Assembly (NCBI GenBank): GCA_028023455.1
Contig: JAQFVV010012396.1
Span: 8,474,085 to 8,538,084 of the forward strand
DNA from: Epiperipatus broadwayi
Lineage: Eukaryota > Onychophora > Udeonychophora > Euonychophora > Peripatidae
Length of the DNA stretch: 64,000 nucleotides
Direction: 5' to 3'
Part shown: positions 35,150 through 47,345 of the stretch, piece after piece
Numbering within the stretch: position 1 is the first letter of the stretch
How the letters are laid out: each line of letters begins with the position of its first letter
Notes under the pieces: generated by a model
The model's database searches: none
What the model was told of the DNA's origin: nothing
What the model saw: the letters and a program-made list of their open reading frames with translations, nothing else
Translations under genes and position numbers: made by a program

Positions 35150-36735
35150 CCATCAACTATATATATATATATAAGTTCCAAATAATTTTAATTGTTAAAA
35201 ATAATAAAGTATATATCTTAATTAATCAATATCACTTTTTAATTGGACAGTAATCCTTATCAAATGTAAACAAATATGGAAGTTTAATATCATGTGATTT
35301 TCCATGAGCTGTGTATGTCAGTATTTGCTATTGTTCTATTTATTATATTATCTTTGAACCTATTTATTAGTATTGCTTTTTTATTTTTTTTATTTTTTCA
35401 TGATTTCTTTCTTCCATTAATATTTTTGTATTATTTACATTAAAAGTAAATTTAAAATATTCATTTTAAATCACATGTACAAATGATGAATAAAATGGCA
35501 AGTTTGAAATCTTTTTATATCACTATAATAAATTATGCAAATATAAAAGTGATAAAAAATCAAAATATTGAACTTTTTAAAACTCATGAACTTATAAAAA
35601 TAAGATATGATAGAAAACAAATTTTATGTACATTAAATTGGTTTAATAATAAAAAGAATAATCATAATACAAAATTAGGTAATAAAAATGGATATGTATG
35701 CCATTTGTATATAATGTTCAATCCAAATTAATTAAAAATATATTTAAAGATAAATACAATATTTCATTTTATATTCTTATAGAAAGTAGGTTGAAGCAAA
35801 GAAGGGTTCCCCTCTTTTCTTTCAAGGCATAAGCTTGTGGTTAAGATCTGTAGAGGTCCCTACCTTCACATTTTCACACACATATTTTTGAGGTTTACAG
35901 CCTTAATAAATATTCTTACAAATGTAAATAAAATAATTAATAATTCTAACAGTTAAAGTTAAATTGAAAAGAAGTAATATAATTTATCAAATTATATGTA
36001 ACTGTAAAAAATCATATATCAGGGAATCAAGATGTGCACTGGAAAAAATGATAAAAGAACATCAATTATTATGTAATTAGATTTAAAAAACTATAAATAA
36101 TTAATTAAATGTTGCCTCAATATTTTTCAATCATGAAAAATCTTGTAATTTTACATTTACTTTTAATAATAGTTTTAACAAGGCTGTAAACCTTAGCAAT
36201 GAGCGTCTGAAAAAATCGTCACTAGGGACCTCTGTAGGTCTTTAAAACATGCTTACGCTATGAAGAAAAGGGATTCTCTCTTTTCTTCATAGCGTAAGCA
36301 TGTGTTTTAAAGACCTACAGAGGTCCCTAGTGACGATTTTTTCAGACGCTCATTGCTAAGGTTTACAGCCTTGTTAAAACTATTACTGAAATAATAATGA
36401 GCGTTTAATAAAATTTATAATTACAACTTTAAATTTACTTTTAATATAAATGGTACAAAAATATTAATGGAAGAAAAAAATCATAAAAAGAAAACAATTA
36501 AAGAAGCAATATTGATAAATACATTCAAAGATAATATAATAAATGGACAAGCAGCAATGTACTGACATACACAGCTTATGGAAAATCATGTGATATTAAA
36601 TTTCCATATTGTTTTACAGTTGATAAGGATTATTACATAATCGAAAATGCTACAGATTAATTAAGATATATATTTTATTATTTTTACCGTTAAAATTATT
36701 TAGAACTTATATATAGTATATTTATAACAGATATT
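35150..36735. mobile_element. Large foldback element with ~310 bp inverted ends
   Basis: 35156-35465 and 36427-36725 are inverted copies at roughly 80% identity. Shared strings include AAGTTC.AAATAATTTTAA, TTTATTATATTATCTTTGAA, CTTCCATTAATATTTTTGTA and TTAAAAGTAAATTTAAA. The 960-base interior holds an 82-codon frame (35483-35731, lysine/asparagine-rich, no known domain), one diverged arm of repeat F (35797-35910) and the near-perfect palindrome 36168-36392. Probably a non-autonomous DNA element with a later nested insertion. Confidence 0.75.
36168..36392. repeat. Repeat F: near-perfect 225 bp palindrome
   Basis: Arms of about 108 bases, from TAATAGTTTTAACAAGG to its reverse complement, are identical except for a 2-base indel (AACATG / CATGTGTT) and the central GGGATTCTCTC loop. 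This is far less diverged than the surrounding foldback (about 80%), so it is a younger insertion or is kept alike by gene conversion. Diverged single arms lie at 35797-35910 and 22205-22285. No coding capacity. Confidence 0.85.
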
Positions 36736-38877
36736 TATAGTTTATATATATATACTAAAGTGGATACTTCATAAGCAGTTTTATAGGGATTTACAAAATT
36801 TAAATAGAAAAAAGTAGGGGACAATATGATTAAATTTGTTAGAGAGAAAGAGATCTGGATATCAAATTTAGTCTCTTAAATGTAACTTTAATTAGATTTA
36901 ATATATCTAAAGTTCAAATATTATGTACTACATACAGAAATATATTAAATTAGTTATGTGTATAAAAATCTAAGATTTTCCAATATTTAATAAATAAAAA
37001 GTTATACGTTTATTTTTAACATAAATCCTAAATGACTTCAAAGAACTTATTCATTTTCATTGTTAAGCTTATTCTAATAAAATGTTTTTCAAAGGAAAGG
37101 TAATTGATTCGTTAGATTTTTAAAATGATTATAATTTGTAGGTAAAAACTAATCTAATATGGTTTTCATTTCGTTTAAGTAAAAAAAAAAAAAAAAGATA
37201 ATGTAAAGTCTATTGTTTTATAATTTGAAATTTATTTACTAATAAACTATATAAAGAGATAATATTTTTGTTTAATTATTCTGTATCATTCTTTCTCGGT
37301 TAACCTGAGTGTGTTTGTGGGACAAGCTGAAGTTTAAATGTATAATGTTAACTTTTCTTAGATTTTTCTACAGAATAGTTAAAATATTGGAAAAGAATTT
37401 GTGCTCAAATTACTGTAAAATACCAGAAAAAATAAATGATAATTGAAATATTTGATAATGTAATTCCAATTGTTTTAAACTTTCCTTGAAACAATAGTAT
37501 GACTACTAGTTAATCTAAAGCATGCTTGGCTTACTATGTTTATGATTTAACATTTTTATTTTAAATTATTAAACAAGCTTTTTTTAGTATACATATTGTA
37601 TGTATTATTTATATTAAAATATTTTATAAGTAAGTCAGAGATCATGAGTGAATAATAAGAAACTTCTAAAATCTCTCTCTTTTTTTTTATTATTGTATGC
37701 CCTAAGAGTAAAGAATTTATCTTGCATATTACTCCGTATACTTAGCTACAGTTCAAAATTTCTCTAATCATTATATAAATGAATTTGTCAAAGTTCCAGA
37801 AAAGTTAATAATATTGCAATTTTTTTATTAAATGATATTTTGTGCAAGAAACACTAAAAGATTGTTTACTATATTTAAAATACTTCTGAATTCTGAGTTT
37901 ATTTATATTACGGTTTAAAAAATCATCTGAAAAATTCTACACACATAACCACAAGCTACGTCACAAATTTTAAAAAAAAACTTATTTAAAATAAAATGAT
38001 TATAAATTATGTATTTATTTTTACACAGTTTTCTATTATAACTTTTGTAAAAAAAAAAAAATCGTTTCATGATTTAACTGCACATATATCATGAGTATAA
38101 TTTTTTTTAACTTTTCTCCTTATTAAATGAATTTTGTTTAAAATGTTTATTTTTTTCTTACAATATTTTGTGTTATATATGATCAAAACATACTTTAAAA
38201 TATGGGAAGATACAACAAGGAGGAGAATAACTTCAATACTATTAGTATTATCAAATAAAATTGTAGCTTAGAGAAAATCAGTCGTGGATAAAATTTAAAA
38301 TATTTACTAAAAATTTACTATGTGAAATAATATATTTTATTTTACATGTTAGAGTTACAAATCTTAAAGTGAAATTTTAAAATCTCACAGCATTATTTTA
38401 ATGCAAGGTAAAAAAAATATATAAATGATTTTAAAACAATTGCATAACTTAAAAAGAGCTTGCTGAATAATAATGTGAGAGATGACAGAATAAAAGATTT
38501 ACATTATAAATGTGCACATTAAAAATCACAATTAAATAATCTCTTAGTTATTGAAATCAATTATTTACTATAATGCAATGTGAATGTATGTTTGTGATAA
38601 GTCATTAAGTACTTATCTTTGGAAATGAATAACATTATTTAAATATGAGATAAAAATGTTATAAGTTAATAATTTTGAAAAGTTATAGAGATGTTTGAAA
38701 TATATGCAATTGCTTATAATTTTATGTTATCAAATGTGGTAGAGCTAAAGAGAAAGAAAATACTAAGTAAGAAGAATTTGTTTTAATTAATGTCTGGAAA
38801 AGAACATTTAATTTATCAGTGATATATTGAGCCGGTAAAAATATGTTTATCCATCTAACATGAGCTGGAACTCACAA
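36736..38877. other. AT-rich non-coding DNA
   Basis: No coding region or clear repeat. Confidence 0.4.
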
Positions 38878-39045
38878 AATGTACTTCAAACCCAGTCAAG
38901 CCCAAGATTTAGGTCAGGAACCAGCCTGGATTCGAACCCACTCTCTAAGTCCCAAATCGAACACCTAATGAATAACATAATAGTTATGGCTCATGAGAAT
39001 TAATCTTAATTCGGCCGACTAGCAAAGCTGAGAAGACAATGAGAC
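38878..39045 (-). mobile_element. tRNA-derived SINE remnant
   Basis: Minus strand: box A-like TTGCTAGTCGGCC (about 39018-39006), box B TGGGTTCGAATCCAG (about 38943-38929), and a downstream unique stretch rich in G+C. Composition contrasts with the flanks. No target duplication found. Not obviously the same family as the SINEs at 18.5 and 25.2 kb. Confidence 0.55.
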
Positions 39046-39349
39046 ATCTATTAATTATGATTATATTAAAATATACATAAGTATGGCTGTAATATATGTG
39101 GAAGAAGTGGAGGAAAAGGAATTCGAACTACTCAAATAAGTTAAACAATAAAAGATAGTTTAATATAATGAAAATTTAGTTATATACATTTATAAATTAA
39201 GTACATTAGTATGTGCGTGAATGAGCAAGCGGTAGATAATTATATAGTGTCATTCACGCTAGTTTCTAATATGCTCTTTATTAGCTAAATATCTATTACA
39301 AATAAACACACATCTTTGGTGGGTCTAGTATTAAAATGCCAATCAGATT

Positions 39350-39720
39350 AGAAAGAAGTTACACAAAATTAATATTAACGCTTTGATTTATGGTTCAGAA
39401 ACCTGGCGACTAATATATATTAGGGGAGCGTTCTGAAATTCATGATACATATAAATACATTTGAAAACATTTGAATCTATTTGAAAACATACTTGAAAAT
39501 GACATAATATTTAATGAGAAATTATTTTAACAACAATAATAAAATGAACGCTTTATTTTCCCCAAGGCACATAGATACTCTTAAATAGATATATAAATTA
39601 CGATGGTGGGACTGAATAAGACTGAAATAAATTAATATAATAGAAATGGCATTTAGATATATATTTTAAACAAAGCTAATTTTAATATTAAAACATTAAA
39701 ACAGGATCATGAAGCAAAAG
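39350..39720 (+). pseudogene. Non-LTR retrotransposon RT relic
   Basis: Short in-frame match ALIYGSETWRL (about 39380-39412) to the post-RT block of RTE/CR1/jockey-like proteins. About 190 bases later a degraded RWWD.IRLK stretch resembles the RW.W.GH block. Frames are otherwise destroyed. Confidence 0.45.
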
Positions 39721-39769
39721 AAATACTAAGAAGTTTGCGGTGCTGACATAGGAGCCTAGAATAACTAAA

Positions 39770-40065
39770 AGGAAAAGGTCGTGCTTCTGGATGAAAAACG
39801 AAATCCCACACTCCCATTTTGAGTAGTGCTTAGAGAGAGAAAGTGGATCGGCATGACGTGACCCAGCGTTTTGCTGGTATAACCGACGTGAGAGGCCTTT
39901 TATCCACGAAGTAAATATGCATAGCGTGAGCCAGACTTTGGGTCACCGCTAAATGCATTTTATATGGAATAAATGGTCCTGGGTAGCTTCATCTATCCTC
40001 AGGACAAGACTTAAGAAGAAATCTATGGGTTCGAATTTGTCGTAACCCCCAGATTAAGAAGCACA
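39770..40065. other. GC-richer segment with nested inverted repeats
   Basis: GTGACCCA (39858-39865) pairs with TGGGTCAC (39939-39946), enclosing CCAGC/GCTGG. GTCCTG (about 39988) pairs with CAGGAC (about 40014) around GGTAG/CTATCC. A box B-like GGGTTCGAATTTG follows near 40028. It could be a structured ncRNA, a SINE or the 3' region of the preceding LINE. No coding frame. Confidence 0.35.
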
Positions 40066-40423
40066 TATATATAAAAACACGAAGATAGGCTAAATGACAG
40101 AAACGCAATGAATGATATCACTAAAAAAAAAACATTGAATACATTTTACAGCTTCAAAATAAATGACCCTTTATTTAAATACTTTAACATGCAATGCAAT
40201 TATAATATATATATATATATAGGGAATATTTAGATTTAATAAAATATACGTTAAAATTTGACTTAGCAAAAGAAACATAAAAGATTCACCCCCATCCCTT
40301 TTCTGATATTTAAAATAAATAAATCCCACTTTCGTGATTTTTATAATAACTGAAATATATAAACACTGTAGTTGATATTTTAAGCATACATTTTAAGAGT
40401 ATATAAAAAAAACTAGCAGTTAT
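40066..40423. other. AT-rich non-coding DNA
   Basis: TA tract at about 40206-40220; nothing else. Confidence 0.4.
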
Positions 40424-40492
40424 ATATTGTAACATAATAAAAGGTCGCTCAAATAATTATAGATGGTTACAATATAACTATTACCATATAAG
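40424..40492. repeat. Tiny inverted-repeat unit (TGTAAC...GTTACA)
   Basis: AGTTATATATTGTAAC and GTTACAATATAACT enclose about 38 bases (ATAATAAAAGGTCGCTC...). The ends match those of the candidate LTR at 18962-20386, so this may be a severely deleted relative. Confidence 0.45.
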
Positions 40493-40689
40493 TGAAGGAG
40501 TTCAAATATCAAAAATTATAAGCAAATTATTAGCAAATTATTATAACTCAGGTATATGGAAATCACGTGAGGTGAGTACACTAGTAATTCAATAAAATAT
40601 AGCTCAGGTATACAGACAGTAATCTTATCCACTTTCATTTCTTGGTTTGATGTTAAGTGCATGTTTAAACAAATACTAAGTGAATATGG

Positions 40690-40790
40690 TCTAGCAGGGC
40701 GCCACTAGATTATCTGAATCTAGACACGGTTATATCTAATAACCTTTTACATGTACCGGGTTTGAATCCCTTTTTGGTACTTTATTTCTA
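40690..40790 (+). repeat. tRNA box-B-containing repeat relic
   Basis: CCGGGTTTGAATCCC followed at once by TTTTT (a pol III-type terminator), preceded by GC-richer sequence with AGATTATCTGAATCTAG. Box A is not convincing. Probably a SINE fragment. Confidence 0.35.
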
Positions 40791-43700
40791 ATAAAAAATG
40801 AGAGATTTTGCTTTTTGAGCCATATCACTATACGCACTAATATTTAGGTAAAAGTAAAACATCTTTAAACCAAAGTGGAGTATATTAGACATAAATCATT
40901 TCTCAGATCTTAACATAACAAATGTGTTTCAATATTTTTATAAGTTCACTAGCTCAGATTATATATAACTAATTTAGGATGGCAATTCACTCATCCTTGC
41001 ATGAAATAGATGATGGGATGTGGTTATAATAATACTAAGAAATCACTAAATATTATAAAATCAATATTTATTTCTGGCCTTTAAACAGTTAAACAGCTCA
41101 TTAATTAAAACGTTGATGACGATGATGATGATGATAATAATAACGATAATGACAAGGGTTTCAACTACAGCTCTAGGACTAAGCCTAAACATAAAACTAA
41201 TTTTTATAAAGAAATTCATAATTATTGCTTAATTTTAGCATACTTACTTATATCTTATATAACTAATATTCAACCATTGATGATGAATAATCACACTTAA
41301 CAAAGACTACACTTAATGAAATATATATGCCTCATTTAATAAAACAAACTAATATTTATTACTACATTTCTAACATATACATAAAAATTTCTAGATAAAT
41401 ATGAAAATTGACATGAATAATAATAATAATAATTGATTATATAACAATCCTCAGATTAATTTTAAGTTCTTCCCCCTTTCCCTTCAAATGTATTTTGTAC
41501 CATGAAAAGTATTTCAAGACAAAAAATATTATCTGCTCATTAGCACACATACTTTAAAAATCCAACATGTAAATAGAATGTAAAAAAAAATGTTAGTAGA
41601 ATTGAAAGAGCAAGTTTTAGAAACAAGTTTTAAATTATTTTCTCCCCCCTCTCTTCTACCTCTGAAATGCTATACTTAACTTGAAACAAACTAATCTAAT
41701 ATTCTAATACTACTTGTTACTCCACATTCACTCGCAATTATACACATATAAAATATCATTATGTATGTGCGTGTTTTATCCCATGATAACAAAATATTAT
41801 TTAAAACCAAAATAATAATATATTAGTTAAAACTAAAATCATAATACCATATAAAAAAAATTGTTTTACACATTAATATTTTTTTATAACTGTAACATTA
41901 ATAAACAAATAATTTTCATACATTCAAGATCATTTATGAAGCTCAAAGTTATTTCTAGTAAGACATTCTTGTTTTAATCGATCTGAATAGTCTTTAAAGG
42001 TTCTTTAAATAAAATATACCACTTTATTGCTAAAAATGTTTCTTAAGACTGATATCATAAAGAAAATAGATATAAAAAGTCATATTACCGATCTTTTGTT
42101 TGTGGCAATTTCAAGGGTTCAAACTTGTCTTGTATATTGTCTATATTTCTGCAGCTACCATTTTGTCTTAATAACAATCTCTTTCTTGAGGTGTATAACT
42201 ATTTGATGATGGTGACTCTATTGAGGTTATTTGTTTAGTGGACAATTTGGAAATCATTATATTAATTTTTCTTCTCTTCCTGTCAAGCGTGATTCTTTTA
42301 GTGGTGAAATAAGCGGTTGTTTTCACATTTATTAATTTTCTTGAGTTTAAAATCAGTTGTTGGAAAATTAATTGGACTTGATGATTAATATTTATCAGTA
42401 GATTAATTCATCTTCTTTGAATGCAGGTGAATGCTTTCTTCCTTCTATAAAAAAAAACATCTTATTTCTCTGGTCAGTTGAAAGGTGTAGAATATTATTT
42501 TAGCACATCTTTTCTTTCCTATGTGATGTCAGCTTCCCAGTTCGACGATGGTACATACATATAATTTTTCTAGCCAACATTTCTTATATTTTCAGCATTC
42601 AATTGGATAGTTTAATAATCTGAATCATAAACAATAATCCTAATAATAATTCAAGAAGCTTTTTATATCAATTTTTAGCTAACTAATCAGAGATAGCATC
42701 ACTTGTATTTTTGGCAATTTGTTTTAATTAGATCTCTAATTTATTTTCAACTAAATTATTTTTTCAACTGAAAAGTTTAATCCTTTTTCCGCACTTTTGT
42801 TTAAAAAAATAGACTCAATCCTTATTTCCTTTCTTTTCTTTTTTTAACATCCAGTAACATTTCAAATCTTTGAGCTTCCTTCTTTAGATCTTAAGATAAG
42901 AAATTTCAAAATTAGAGCTCTGACCCATTATAAGCCCAAGTGAAAAAATTATTTCAAAAAAAATTGCTACAAAGATCGATATCTGATTAAACAGATTTCC
43001 TCTTTTAACAAACAATTGTACAAAAAAATTTGCAGATTTAATACTTCCTTTTCTTTCAATATTTAGTAAATGTAAATTTCTGTATGTAATGTCACATCCT
43101 TCATTCTTTCAATATTCATAAATAACATTAAATAATATAATTGCTAGCTTAGTAATTATAACCCAATTATTTAATTAAATCTGTAACTTTTAAATCACTT
43201 ATAATTAAAGAAAAGAAATAAAAGATAGAATAAAATATTAGATTGATAAGATAGGTTAGTTTTAAAGAAAGTGAAAATGTTGAATATTTGAAATATAAAA
43301 CAATTAAATAGTTTACACATACATTGCCTATATGTATGCATTATAACTTTGCTTTTTTAACAGAAAAACTAAATATTAAATATTTTAAATGTGTGTATTA
43401 CCTTTCTATCAACACACTAACAAATAAAGCATATAATTGTTGACCCATTCTCTGTCTAAAGTGTTTAAGATTTTGATCTGGTAGGGTTTGAACTTGGATG
43501 CCCTACAGCTTCTTTTATGGTTATATAAAATTGTGATGATGATTTTTGGTTTACCTTTTCTACATGCACATTACTATAAATTTATCTAGTGACTAAATTG
43601 TAATGGCACAATATATATAAAACAATTAAGTCACCTTATTTTAGAATTAAATAAATAATATTTTATAAGATTTCAAAGCGTTAATTTGTTTTAACTTTGA

Positions 43701-44239
43701 ATTCACGCCGGTAGAAAATTCAGAGTTAAACAAATATATATTATATTAGAACATAAATAAAATGTTGGTACGTAAAACAATCTGGCGATTGTATAAATTA
43801 ATAATGCATTGTTTTAAATGGACGTTAATAACTTGCTTCGTGAATTTTACTTAAAATGACAAAAGATTTTTATAAATAAAAAAAAAATCGCCAGTTTATT
43901 TGAGATTAGCAAATTAATAAAAAAACATACATATATAATCAAGTAATAAATAATTACAAACAATTGACCCACTAATGTTAAAGAGCATATAAGAGAGAAT
44001 TAAATTTATATAAATTATTGAAGAGCAAATTACATGTTATTGATATATATAAAAAAAAAAGGCAATGTTAAAAACTACATGAGAAGAGATCTTGAAAGAT
44101 TATTTAGACTAAATTTAGTTTCAATGGTGGCGGTTTGAAATAATTTACCTTGCAGTTTAAGAGTTCAATTTAAAAGATTGCAAGTTTTCCTGTGGCAGCA
44201 AGTTTCTATTAAATCTATTTTAAAAGTTCTCCATCGGGC
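40791..44239. other. AT-rich non-coding DNA
   Basis: GATGAT/AATAAT microsatellite at 41112-41160. A box B-like minus-strand string (AAGTTCAAACCCTACC) near 43470-43485 may be a SINE relic. No coding region. Confidence 0.4.
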
Positions 44240-44350
44240 CTTTACTTCACTTGAAGGTAGCAGAATATTATGGCCGCGGACGATGACCCACCAGGGCCAG
44301 CAAGAGGGTGGATTGACTGCTACATCATTTGTTTAGATTTACCGCGATGT
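44240..44350 (+). other. GC-rich island with a possible first exon
   Basis: An ATG in fair context (44271) opens MAADDDPPGPARGWIDCYIICLDLPRC then TAA. The sequence is strikingly GC-rich (GGCCGCGGACGATGACC...) for this window. The minus strand is also open for about 47 codons. It may be a 5' exon with CpG-rich composition, or an insertion fragment; no splice partner is visible and the protein is not recognised. Confidence 0.22.
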
Positions 44351-44984
44351 TAACCATCATCTATACTAGCGTAGCTAATCTTCTTTCAATAGTAACTGAT
44401 AACTCAACTAATAACTAAAACTATGTGATTCAAAATTTAGTCATTTTATACTTTTTCTCTTATCAGTTGTTTTTCGAAGATGCAATTGTTAGATAACGCC
44501 AAAAATAAATTCAAATCTATTTCTAGATTAGAAATAGATCTAACAACATGTTTTTAACACAAGTAAATCTAATCTTAATTAATCCCATTTATCTTAAGTA
44601 AAACTTTAATTAAAAAATACCTTTCCCAGATTAAAACAACAGTGCTTCCAACCCCTAATTATTTTTAGACAATTAAACAACACCTGCATCTTCCATATTG
44701 GATTTTATATAAAAAATGTATAATTTATAGAAAAACAAGCAATTTGAAAAGAAAAAGCTAAAAACGACATATAATAAAATATTTACAAAAACATCAATAT
44801 TTTGTTAGTAAGTTTTGCTCCTATGTATATATTTGAGCTGCAACTATAATTTTAATAAGAAGAACTAATAATTAATAAAAAGAATCAATAATAATAAATA
44901 TTGAAAGTTAAACTACAAATTTAGGTGCGCATCTCAAATATATACATGAAATATATATACTGACAAAAGGAGCAGGATGGGATA

Positions 44985-45062
44985 TAGGGGTTTGAACTCG
45001 GGTTAGTAAGTAGAAACATGAAGCACAATCTTAAGCTAAGATTACTGCTTCAATATATGGTT
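44985..45062 (-). repeat. tRNA-like SINE relic with a 33-bp hairpin
   Basis: Minus strand: an imperfect hairpin GAAGCA...TGCTTC containing AATCTTA/TAAGATT (45020-45052), then box B GAGTTCAAACCCC (about 45002-44990). Unclassified tRNA-derived repeat. Confidence 0.42.
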
Positions 45063-45119
45063 AAAATTAATCATAGTTGGGTACTAGAAAAATTTATTTA
45101 AGAGATTAAATACAGATTC

Positions 45120-45150
45120 TGTGTGTGTGTATATATATATATATTGTGCT
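45120..45150. repeat. TG/TA microsatellite
   Basis: GTGTGTGTGTATATATATATAT. Confidence 0.85.
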
Positions 45151-45179
45151 ACTACATTTTGACACTGTCAGTAATTTTG

Positions 45180-45610
45180 CAAAATTACAAAAATATGATG
45201 GCTGAATTAGGGTGCCACTAGGCATTAGCCTAGCAACCTCAAAAGGGATCTTTAGAAACAAGGAAATATACACATAAATGGAAAAATATGAGTGATTTAG
45301 TCTGCAAGTTGTGTAAGGAAGGCATAGAAAATATTAGGCATCTGTCACTTTAATGTAAATGCTTGGAAGCAGAAAGGGTACAAATAATAAAGTTATGGAA
45401 GATCAAATATAAACATAGTGATTATACAGAAAGTGAGTTATTGGTTTTTATCCAAGGTTTGGGAAAAGCTAAGGGGGATTTAAATATGAAGCTCATGGAG
45501 TTGACAAAGATTATGTTGTGAAAATGGGATGGAGCAGATTATGGGAAAACAGGGTGGAGAATGGAAAGGGAAGGTAAAGTGGCTAACAGATTTCTCTGGG
45601 CATAGGTGCT
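45180..45610 (+). pseudogene. LINE ORF 3' end with CCHC knuckle
   Basis: A plus-strand frame reads through KYTHKWKNMSDLVCKLC, KEGIENIRHLSL, an in-frame TAA, then CKCLEAERVQIIKLWKIKY and on to about 45606, with another TGA near 45520. CKLC plus H and C spaced CX2C-X8-HX4-C is the C-terminal zinc knuckle of L1/Tx1/CR1-type LINE proteins, as in the LINE at 62-64 kb. Only the terminal ~130 codons remain. Confidence 0.68.
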
Positions 45611-45809
45611 GAGAGATTCCTGACTCCATATAAAGAGAAGTCACAGTGCATCACATCACATCACCTTATACTGCAAAATTTATATGTAGCTACTTTTATA
45701 TTATCTATTTTCTGGGTGATGATATGAATTTTATCAATTTGTTTTGGTTTTCAATTATAGCAACTAACTATTACTCTATTCATAAGTTATTATTGTGCAA
45801 TTTCTCTGC

Positions 45810-45945
45810 ACAGTTCAGCACAATTGGTAGGGGATCTGACTTGGAATCAGGAGGTCCCAGAAGTGATTCTGGCACTTTCAAGTCTGACACTTAAACTTCT
45901 TACAAACTCCTGAGCAATAAAGACATATGTCTTTTTTTTTATTTT
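45810..45945 (+). mobile_element. tRNA-derived SINE (tRNA-like head)
   Basis: AGCACAATTGGTAGGGG resembles box A; TCTGA, loop CTTGGAA, TCAGG makes a good anticodon arm; GAAGTGATTCTGGC stands at the box B place. A short unique tail with AATAAAGACATATGTC and poly-T follows. It overlaps the end of an 82-codon chance frame (45646-45894). Confidence 0.6.
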
Positions 45946-46255
45946 GTGGTTTAATTTTTTTTCCAAATTGCAAATTGTAATTAGTTAATAAATGTGTTTT
46001 TTTTTTTTACATTCAGAAGTAACACAATTTTGGAGTCATCTTGAAGTTATTGAAATATAAAAACATTTTATATTTCTTATAATTGTGACTTATATTTATT
46101 CATTATCTCTGTCACTTACTTTAAGAATTTATTTTTGTTCATATGGGTATTTTGATTTTAAACATTGATAACCTCTGATATTGGGCGAACTCTAGTCAAG
46201 AGCCCATCATTGTTTTAGAGAGGTTCTAACACATTTGCAGTTTATTCAATTATTT
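45946..46255. other. AT-rich non-coding DNA
   Basis: An inverted pair AACCTCT/AGAGGTT brackets about 50 bases near 46169-46235. Nothing coding. Confidence 0.35.
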
Positions 46256-46560
46256 ATATAGGAAAGCTATAAATAATACTGAATACAAGTCCATATTCTT
46301 CGAGCACCAAAGAATAACAGGTCATGTGTTTGAAACCATTATAGCAGGGGCAATATGCACAGAATGTAACGATGTGAAACAAAAGATTAAGGAGGCTTGC
46401 TTTATTGCAAATGACAACTGTGCAATAAACCGAAAGGAATCATGCTTTGCAATTGCCAGAAAATGGTCATTATGAATTTGCATAAATCACCACTGAACTT
46501 CAAGTAAAGTAGGCTATGAATATTGAGATATAAGATCTCTGAAAGTGCTTAGCCATATAA
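46256..46560 (+). pseudogene. Penelope-like element endonuclease C-terminus (PLE2)
   Basis: One open frame of about 73 codons from 46256 to the TGA at 46473-46475. It includes FFEHQRITGHVFE (the EH...TGH motif of the GIY-YIG endonuclease), ECNDVKQKIKEACFI, NCAINRKESCF and AIARKW. It aligns residue by residue with PLE1 and ends at a natural-looking stop. The RT and the first half of the endonuclease are missing. The relict hammerhead-like fold follows at 46512-46554. Confidence 0.78.
46512..46554 (+). ncRNA. Relict hammerhead-like fold at the end of PLE2
   Basis: GGCT, ATGAATA (46516-46522), hairpin GAGAT/ATCTC, GAAA (46541-46544), AGTGCT, T, AGCC. It shares the unusual ATGAATA core with the PLE1 copy while hairpin and stem I bases differ but still pair. 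See finding. Confidence 0.5.
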
Positions 46561-47214
46561 CTCTTTAATAATATTTTGCAAGCTTCACTTTTTTGCGTAA
46601 AGCACAGTTTAAATTACTTACTACTCAAAGGTGAAGTAGAAAACTATTATTTTATTTCAATTATTTATTGTAAATTTGCTTTAACTTTATTTTGGAAAAT
46701 TATTAGATTTTATGTGTGTTACTTCATGTGGTAAGCAAATAGTTGAGTCATTCAAAAATTCATTATAAACAAAATCTTTTGAGAATTTTTTTGGTTATTT
46801 AGACTAAAGATATTTTTCTACGAAATGTTATTTGCTATATAATCATAAATTCTCTTTATTTTACCCTACTGCTTATCAATGATTGGCTTCAAACTTATGA
46901 ACTCTGCCAGTTTTTTTATGAAAATTTGAAATGGCATAATAAAATATTAATAGAAGATATTAATTTCAGAACTGCCTCATTTTTTGTGATGGGAAATAAG
47001 TTCATGAAGATCTTTAAAAAATTTCAAAAATCAGAATATTAAAATTTTTAACAAAATTTTTCTAATCAAGTGCAAGATGTTCTAAAATTAGGAGATAAAA
47101 ATCTTGCAAAATATAATCATGATACAAAATTAAAGACTTGTTTGCTTTTCTTTTTATGGAAGCTCTGTCATAATAAAAGTTTGTATAAAATGAATTATTT
47201 ATACATCACATGAT
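46561..47214. other. AT-rich non-coding DNA
   Basis: Nothing recognisable. Confidence 0.35.
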
Positions 47215-47345
47215 CACCATTTCTTATGCTTATACATTCTGTTAATAACAGTGCCAAACTCTCCATACAGTGGTGTTACTGGGTGCATGCCTTTGTAATC
47301 AGTGGATGTAGGAAGGTTTGTACATAAAATCCCTATCTAGATCTT
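47215..47345 (-). repeat. Family B fragment
   Basis: The minus strand matches the family B end region (GGGATTTTATG.ACAA, CCACTG.TTAC, CACTGTATGGAGAGTTTGGC, GGTGATCATGTGATG). It stops before the ribozyme. Confidence 0.7.
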
